Source: Saccoglossus kowalevskii (lineage: Eukaryota > Hemichordata > Enteropneusta > Harrimaniidae). Taken from it: a stretch of DNA of 13,137 nucleotides. Shown in pieces: positions 8,634 to 13,137 of the stretch; positions within the stretch are counted from its first letter, which is position 1, and each line of letters begins with the position of its first letter. The notes under the pieces are model-generated. The model worked only from the letters and a program-made list of their open reading frames with translations. It did not search any database and was not told the DNA's origin. Made by a program: the position numbers and the translations under genes. Where the stretch lies: contig NW_003132869.1 of assembly GCF_000003605.2 (NCBI RefSeq), positions 25,640 through 38,776 of the forward strand, read 5' to 3'.

Positions 8634-8832
8634 ACTACCCACCTTGTCGTGAGTAACCCAGAGAAGGCTGACACATCATACAAAATGAGACAAGCCATAA
8701 AGTATGACATTCCTGTCGTATCCATGGATTTTATTTACCAGTGTGTGGAGAAACAAAAACTACTTGATCCTGATCAATACATCGTCTATGGAACTTCCCG
8801 GACTGGGGAATTCAGTTCTGGAAAAATTGTTG
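8634..8832 (+). CDS. PARP4: PARP4-like protein, second coding exon (C-terminal half of BRCT domain)
   Basis: This exon lies between a TTGTTCCTATAG acceptor and a GTAAGT donor. It encodes 66 codons plus one base, residues 44-109 of the protein. It opens TTHLVVSNPEKADTSYKM, in which Thr-His-Leu-Val-Val is the usual BRCT strand after the glycine turn. It continues through AIKYDIPVVSMDFIYQCVEK, where the hydrophobic strand and the Phe-Ile-x-x-Cys helix match the conserved BRCT end (Trp or Phe, then Cys). KLLDPDQYIVYG follows, as in PARP4 proteins where the BRCT ends in a Leu-Leu-Asp segment. The remaining residues (TSRTGEFSSGKIV) are a polar linker. BRCT domains bind partner proteins, often phosphopeptides; which partner applies here is unknown. 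Phase is 0 entering and 1 leaving. No later exon is found in the remaining 4.3 kb, so the gene is partial in this window. Confidence 0.8.
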
Positions 8833-8863
8833 GTAAGTATACGAGCGGAACAACACATATGAG

Positions 8864-8962
8864 TGATTGTCCATCATCTGTGTCAACTTTTTAGCTCCGC
8901 TGTTGACTTTGTCGAGCGAAGCTTATCATATGAGTGATTGTCCGTCGTCGTCCGTGTCAATG
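8864..8962. repeat. Direct repeat with internal stem-loop
   Basis: ATGAGTGATTGTCC occurs at about 8869 and again at about 8929, each followed by a TC-rich block and GTGTCAA. Between them, AGCTCCGCT (8893-8901) and AGCGAAGCT (8915-8923) form a stem with one mismatch. This pattern of a TTTAGCTC-GCT stem followed by GTCCGTCGTC sequence resembles very abundant short repeats that I recall from marine invertebrate genomes, but I cannot name the family. It starts about 30 bases after the exon 2 donor. Confidence 0.6.
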
Positions 8963-8963
8963 T

Positions 8964-9240
8964 TTTACTTTTTCGACTTCTTCTTGAAAACTACAAGCCT
9001 GAATGCTTTGATACTTGGTGTATATGTACCTTGGGTAGACCTCTCTTAGATTTGTTCATTTCATGATGATATCTTCAATTCTCTAATTTTGGTGAATATT
9101 TTTGTCATTTTTGGTAAAAGTGATATTTTCAACTTCTTGTTAAAAACCGCAAGTCCAATTGCTTTGATGTTACATATATAGGTACTACATGTGGACCTCT
9201 CTCAGATTTGTTCATTTTGTTATGATATCTTTAAATTCAC
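8964..9240. repeat. Two diverged tandem units of about 156 bp
   Basis: Two stretches align with an offset of about 156 bases. Shared landmarks are ACTTCTT followed by an A-rich block and GCAAG or ACAAG (8976 and 9132), GCTTTGAT, GGACCTCTCT or AGACCTCTCT, AGATTTGTTCATTT and GATATCTT (about 9068 and 9224). They continue directly from the stem-loop repeat, so the whole of 8864-9240 may be one repeat element. The divergence shows that it is old. Confidence 0.65.
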
Positions 9241-9299
9241 TACGTTCAATTACCCACCATAGACTCCGGTCAGTCAAAATGACTATTTTGAACTGTAGG

Positions 9300-10046
9300 C
9301 ATTAATCAGCGATTCTGCCGGTGACGGAGAGATAGAATCTAGGATAGGGGAAGCCCCATGACTTCAAGATTCTTTTACCCCTTACGTCACGAACCCACGT
9401 GACCGAGGCCACCTGGCAGCGCCACAGGTAGCCGTCCATCACTCATAATTTCTCTGGAGATGAAATCTAGCGAGCTCTGCTGGATCGCCTGCTTTTTTTC
9501 CTGTCCGGATTTATAGCTTGGGTTGTTGCCGCTGCACGGCATCCGACATTGTAGCTGGTAGGATAAGTTTTCCTTGTCATTTTTACCCTCGTGTCGTTTC
9601 CCCCTTTGTGTGTAGTATTTTTCACAACAAAGAAATTAAAATCCGGCGCCACTATGTAACCAGTTGGTTTTCATGGCGGCACCTTTTACAACTGTGATTC
9701 GTTTCCCTCATGCATGTCGTCTTTTATTTTCAATGTATTTAGCAAAATATAGATGTAATGACAGCACCAGGGCTCGCTGCCGTTTTCTTTCCGGTCTCCT
9801 CGTGTTTCGAGTCGACCGTGCAGTGGTTATATTCAGAATTTACCAGCATAGAACCCGCATCCGAGATACTTTGTCGTGGCTACGTGCGGGTTTCGGGGGT
9901 TTTGCATGAAAGCGTGTTTTTTTTTTACTGGAGTTCTGAGGCCTGAGATTTTCTTTCAGAGCCATCAAAATCGCTGAGACTGACCGCGTCACAGCAAGGT
10001 CGCGAGTCCAGTAAACAAATCGGTTAAAGTGAGTTGCGTGTTTTGC
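9300..10046 (+). promoter_or_regulatory. Probable 5' terminal repeat and leader of the DIRS-like element
   Basis: There is no credible coding in this part. AGAATCT at 9334-9340 and AGATTCT at 9367-9373 form an inverted pair, and GATTCT occurs again at 9311-9316. GGGGAAGCCCC near 9347-9357 is a tight palindrome. TTACGTCACG (half of a CRE) and CCACGTGACC (an E-box, CACGTG) follow within about 25 bases near 9380-9404. Such a cluster fits a promoter-bearing terminal repeat driving the downstream reading frames. The boundary with host DNA and the matching distal repeat cannot be checked here. Confidence 0.45.
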
Positions 10047-11540
10047 ATGAGTGGAAAGTCCTCGCGCTCGGCTACCGGTACTTCATGTACCGGGGCGTCG
10101 AGTAAGAGGCCCGACGGCGGAGGTACTGATATTTTTCTCGGTCTCCCCGCTGATCGGAGGATATCCTCACAGTCTGTTTTTTCAGGCGGTGTTTTTACCT
10201 GATTTTACCGGCTGCAGCGAGGCTGTGCCCCTGGAGGCTTTCCTCCTATGGGGCCCATTGCGGGTCTCTTTGTGGACCCTTCCTCGCACGGCGCCGGGTT
10301 TGCCTCCGAGTTGAGGGCTTTGGTCAAAGAACTGTCGGGGCAATTGCGTCCCTGGCAGGCCGGGTAGATCAGACGCAGTCGGAGCGAGCTGTCTCCACTG
10401 TGTCCCCTCAAACACGTCTCTTCCGGGGAACCCCCGTTCCCAGGCACGGCTCTCCCACTATTTTGGGGGGGTGGCCGAGGCTCAGGCTAATTGCACCGGT
10501 CCTTCTCTGGATCCTAGGGCACTGAATGCCAATGGGGTGCTGGCAGCCAAGTCTCCGATCTCGGGGCAGGGCTTTCAGGGCAGGGCACACGGACCCCCCT
10601 ACTTTCAGCCAGCTAGGGTTCGTCACGCGGTAACGGTACAACGATAACGAATTTTTCCTTGTGTCTGGTGCCCGCTGTGGGATTTGACTCCTTTCTTACC
10701 GACCCACGGCGTCCCCAGAGGGAACCGACCCTGTCATGAGACGCACAGTCGAACACGCTCCCTCTCACATATTTAAAGTGAAAGGAGATGCAGTTCGCTC
10801 ACGTCGGATACAGCCGGTACTCCGGGCGGTCCCTCAGAGTCTTCCATCTGCATGACTTGGTGAGCCACGCTTTTGGGGTGAGGCGGAGTATCATCGATCC
10901 CAGTGATACGATGTATATACCCCCACCCTTGATCCTAAAGCGATCACCTAAGGTTGCTTCAACGCTTATGGGATCACAGGCGTCGGAATCCAAAGCAACC
11001 CTGTCGGCAAGTCTCTCCCTGTCCGCCTGAGTGCGGAGTGGGGCGCAGAGCACGCAAACGGTGTTGATGGGCGGCGTTGGTCAGCCGCGGAGGATGTAAT
11101 GCTTAAGGCCCCCCGGGTGGGGATAACATTAGGCAACACTTCCCACTGGACCAAACGCTACCCGGTCGGTGTGGTTTTGGGATCAGACCCCATAGCGTGG
11201 GATGAGACCAAAACACCCCCAACCGGATTCCAAGGCTCCTTCCCCAGACCCCGGTACCACGAATTTGGCAAATCCGGCAAAGGGGGATAGCCGCGTTTCA
11301 TGGGTGTCTTTGCCAATTGAAGACGACCCATCCAGCCCTGAGGGCAGAGTTGCTAGAGCACATTATGCGTGACCAGCAGTCTGGAGACCTTGGAGGCAGA
11401 ACGCACCAGCCTCCTAGACCAGGCGACTTTTTTACGGGTGGGCCACCGCACATCTGCATGCGACACCCCCTAGTGTCGCCTGGCTCTCTTGGCCAGGTCC
11501 ACATGTTCGGGGTGAATGGCCAGGTCACAATTTAGTGACT
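10047..11540 (+). pseudogene. Gag-like region of the DIRS-like element, broken
   Basis: The best start is ATG at 10047, giving MSGKSSRSATGTSCTGASSK, a Ser/Thr- and Lys/Arg-rich opening like the gag-like first frame of DIRS elements. It stops at 10200-10202 after 51 codons. Further fragments appear in shifting frames. One near 10320 has Leu/Val-rich heptad-like residues ending in VDQTQSERAVSTVSP. One at about 11370-11450 reads SLETLEAERTSLLDQATFL. One at 11099-11290 includes TKRYPVGVVLG. No zinc knuckle is clear, which is usual for DIRS gag-like proteins. Assignment rests mainly on position between the leader and the reverse transcriptase, because these proteins are poorly conserved. Multiple stops and frameshifts make it non-functional. 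Confidence 0.5.
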
Positions 11541-11639
11541 ACTTCAGGCCTTGGGGAACTCACCTCATGGGGGAAGGGAGCACCCCCCTTCGCAACTGCC
11601 GAACACATGGCCACATATCCCTGTTGTACACAGATTGCG

Positions 11640-12534
11640 CCGGTGTAGTCCGGTTTGGAGACGGCGGGTGACCGATCCCTGGATCTTTCCAGGTGGTGAC
11701 ATCTGCTGAAATCTCCATTTCCCCCCGTCAGTGTCCCCCCTGTTGGGCACTGCCAGGGGACTCCTGCAAGGCGGAAGCAATCAGACAGGAAGTAGCAGTT
11801 TGCTAGGGAAGACGCCATACACAGGGTACATCAGCTGGAACTAAGGCCAGGCTTCTACCCAAATATGTTCGTAGTACCAAATCTACAAGTGGCAGGCGTC
11901 CAGTTTTGGACCTAGGCAGACTGAATCAGTACGTGCTCTTCGATCAGTTCCACATGGAGACACGATTCAGGGTTCTTCTCTCCATCCACCGTTTTGACTG
12001 GCTGGCTCCGCTAGACTTAAGCGGGGCCTACCTGCACGTACCGATGCACCCAGCGAGTTGCCATCTCCTTCGAATCGCCCCGCTGGGTCAAGTTTTCGAA
12101 TTTCGGGTGCCCCCCGTTCGGGTTAGGCACAGCGCCCTACGTGTTCACCAGAGTGATGAAACAGATAGTGCTGCTGCTTCACCAGATGTCAGTACACCTC
12201 AATCTGTACCCAGACTTCCGGTTACCAACAACCCGGACAAGGGGTAATAGCCAAACGCATCAGGCTAACACGGGATTTACTTCACCAGTTGGGCTTGACA
12301 AGTCCCACCTCGACCCAACGTGCAGTTGGTGTCCCTGGGCATGGAGTCTTGACACAGCGGTAAGCTTGGCTTAGCTATTTCAAGCGTATTGCTTAGCGCT
12401 AAGCAGCCTAGCCGAATGCCTAGTCAGCGTTCCCTCGGTGTCCCTCCGTGAACTAATACGGATCATCGAAATGATGACCTCGGTTCGAAGGGTCGTTCCC
12501 CAGGCCGCACTACGCAGCCGCCCTGTATAACGCT
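11640..12534 (+). pseudogene. Reverse transcriptase of the DIRS-like element, broken
   Basis: Motifs run in order but in changing frames. A lead-in VTDPWIF lies near 11671-11691. RRPVLDLGRLNQYV follows from about 11895, then SIHRFDWLAPLDLSGAYLHV (about 11979-12041), which carries the first catalytic Asp in the LDLSGAYLHVP block. PPFGLGTAPYVFTRVMKQ continues after a shift near 12110. The catalytic box, normally Tyr-x-Asp-Asp, reads NLYPDF at about 12201-12218 and lacks the paired Asp. A thumb-like VSLRELIRIIEMMTSVRRVV follows (about 12440-12500) and ends at a stop after 12525. The remnant would have copied element RNA into DNA. The damaged active site and several indels show that it cannot work now. 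Confidence 0.82.
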
Positions 12535-12579
12535 TGTTATAACGCCGAGCTCTCCTATGGGAACTAGATAGGCGGGTTT

Positions 12580-13050
12580 CGATCGCGGACCAAGTGAAGG
12601 AAGCCCTGCTCTGGTGGTCATCACTGGCCAACCTCGGACAGGGGAGCCCCTTGGGCCCGCTCACCGCATGTATGACTCTGGTAACAGATACTTCCCCCTA
12701 GGGTTGGGGAGCGCATCTGTTGGGCCAACAAGCCCAAGGATATGGCCCCCGCATTAGTTTCGAGACTACCATATCAACCGGCTCGAACTGAGAGCAGTGT
12801 ACTTAGCACTACCACGCTTTCTACCCGTAGTTCGAGACCACAGAGTCCTGCTCCGCACATAGTCAACGCAGCGGTGGTCTCCTTCAAGAAGGAGGGGGGA
12901 CGCATTCCCCATCGTTGTCAGTCCTAGCGGAGCAAAATCCTCCTTTGGTGCCTGGAATACAATGTGGAGCTAATCGCATACCACCTTCCAGGGGTGAGAA
13001 AGTCTGGCGATGCCCTTTCAGGGCGGCTCCGTCTCCAGAACACGGAGTAG
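12580..13050 (+). pseudogene. RNase H domain of the DIRS-like element, broken
   Basis: A linker DQVKEALLWWSSLANLGQ (from about 12587) leads to LVTDTSP, then a TAG stop at 12699-12701, then GWGAHLLGQQAQGYGP. This is the first RNase H strand with its catalytic Asp, interrupted by an in-frame stop. After a frame change at about 12770, HINRLELRAVYLALPRFLPV carries the Glu of the second motif. Another shift gives VNAAVVSFKKEGG (usually Asp-Asn/Ser-x-x-x-Val), in which the catalytic Asp is not evident. A further shift gives ILLWCLEYNVELIAYHLPGV and GDALS from 12937 to the stop at 13048, matching the last motif with its Asp. RNase H would remove the RNA strand after reverse transcription. This copy is inactive. 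Confidence 0.8.
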
Positions 13051-13094
13051 CTGATACCCCAGTGGGTAGCCTCTAGCTGTTTCGGCCGTGGGAC

Positions 13095-13136
13095 GGTCCA
13101 AGGTTGGACCGTTTTGCCGTACCCCGGAACGCCAAG
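13095..13136 (+). pseudogene. DLFAT-type motif following RNase H, start of the next module
   Basis: GPRLDRFAVPRNAK in one frame resembles the Val-Asp-Leu-Phe-Ala-Thr-x-x-Asn block that follows RNase H in DIRS and related retroelements. It is a small remnant cut by the window's end and helps to place the element in this group. The recombinase that would confirm a DIRS assignment is not in view. Confidence 0.55.
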
Positions 13137-13137
13137 C

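Larger units (their letters stand above)
8833..9299 (+). other. Start of intron 2 (phase 1), continuing into the retroelement
   Basis: The donor GTAAGT at 8833-8838 is a strong consensus match. The frame beyond it runs into repeat sequence and a stop, so read-through is not a coding alternative. The intron continues past 9300 into the DIRS-like element and leaves the window without a recognised acceptor, so it is at least 4.3 kb long. Confidence 0.7.
9300..13137 (+). mobile_element. Degenerate DIRS-like retrotransposon, 5' part, runs off the window
   Basis: Composition changes at about 9300 from AT-rich to GC- and CpG-richer DNA. Order on the plus strand is a non-coding leader, a gag-like region, reverse transcriptase (about 11640-12530) and RNase H (about 12580-13050), then a DRFAVPRNAK segment matching the DLFAT-x-x-N motif that follows RNase H in DIRS-type elements. 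The gap-free order RT then RNase H, with no protease or chromodomain seen, and the style of the motifs point to the DIRS superfamily. In that superfamily a tyrosine recombinase, and often a methyltransferase-like region, would follow downstream, beyond this window. Every domain is broken by frameshifts or stops, so this copy is dead. The left end is approximate, because I could not define the terminal repeat. Confidence 0.78.

Noticed and set aside
8867-9049. Extension of the PARP4-like exon past 8832
   Set aside because: The strong GTAAGT donor is followed by repetitive DNA whose translation does not resemble the family and soon stops.
10182-11818. Minus-strand open frames of 62-97 codons
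   Set aside because: They lie opposite the gag-like and RT remnants of a plus-strand element. Their Pro, Arg and Gly richness is that expected of antisense shadows in GC-rich DNA.
9300-13137. LTR (Gypsy-like) or endogenous retrovirus assignment
   Set aside because: No protease, long terminal repeat, primer-binding site or envelope was seen. The RT and RNase H motif style and the DLFAT-type block fit DIRS better, though the recombinase lies out of view.
1-13137. A new multi-gene defence or biosynthetic system
   Set aside because: Only one host gene fragment is present. All else that I could explain is repeat or retroelement, and there is no cluster of linked genes.

Overview
The window looks like nuclear DNA from an invertebrate animal, probably a marine one such as a mollusc, cnidarian or other non-vertebrate metazoan. 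The support is that genes are split by GT-AG introns, most of the sequence is AT-rich and non-coding, and there is a tRNA-derived SINE, intronic minisatellites and a decayed DIRS-like tyrosine-recombinase retrotransposon. The species cannot be named from the sequence.

One host gene is recognisable. Two plus-strand exons (coding 6449-6577 and 8634-8832) encode the first 109 residues of a PARP4-like protein (vault poly-ADP-ribose polymerase family). The start Met-Gly-Ile-Phe and the BRCT fold split between the two exons support this. The splice sites are canonical and the phase is compatible (phase 0 between the exons, phase 1 leaving exon 2). A good splice acceptor 26 bases before the ATG suggests that the 5'UTR begins in an upstream exon that I could not locate. 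The rest of the gene (VIT, von Willebrand A and PARP catalytic regions in known PARP4 proteins) would lie beyond the window.

Layout: 1-6423 is upstream or 5'-intron DNA with no convincing gene. It holds a pair of diverged dispersed repeats (2357-2847 and 3351-3550), a truncated SINE (4144-4307) and long G tracts. The first coding intron (6578-8633) carries a complete minus-strand SINE with a 16-bp target-site duplication, a 37-bp minisatellite (3 copies), a striking 40-bp minisatellite (19 copies with no length change) and a G tract against the array's edge. The second intron starts at 8833 and contains stem-loop/tandem repeat material. From about 9300 to the window's end it holds a GC-richer DIRS-like retrotransposon on the plus strand, with gag-like, reverse transcriptase and RNase H remnants broken by many frameshifts and stops.

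I see no operon, CRISPR array, rRNA, functional tRNA or clearly new multi-gene system. The most interesting items are the intronic minisatellite pair and the load of mobile DNA in the first introns of the PARP4-like gene.
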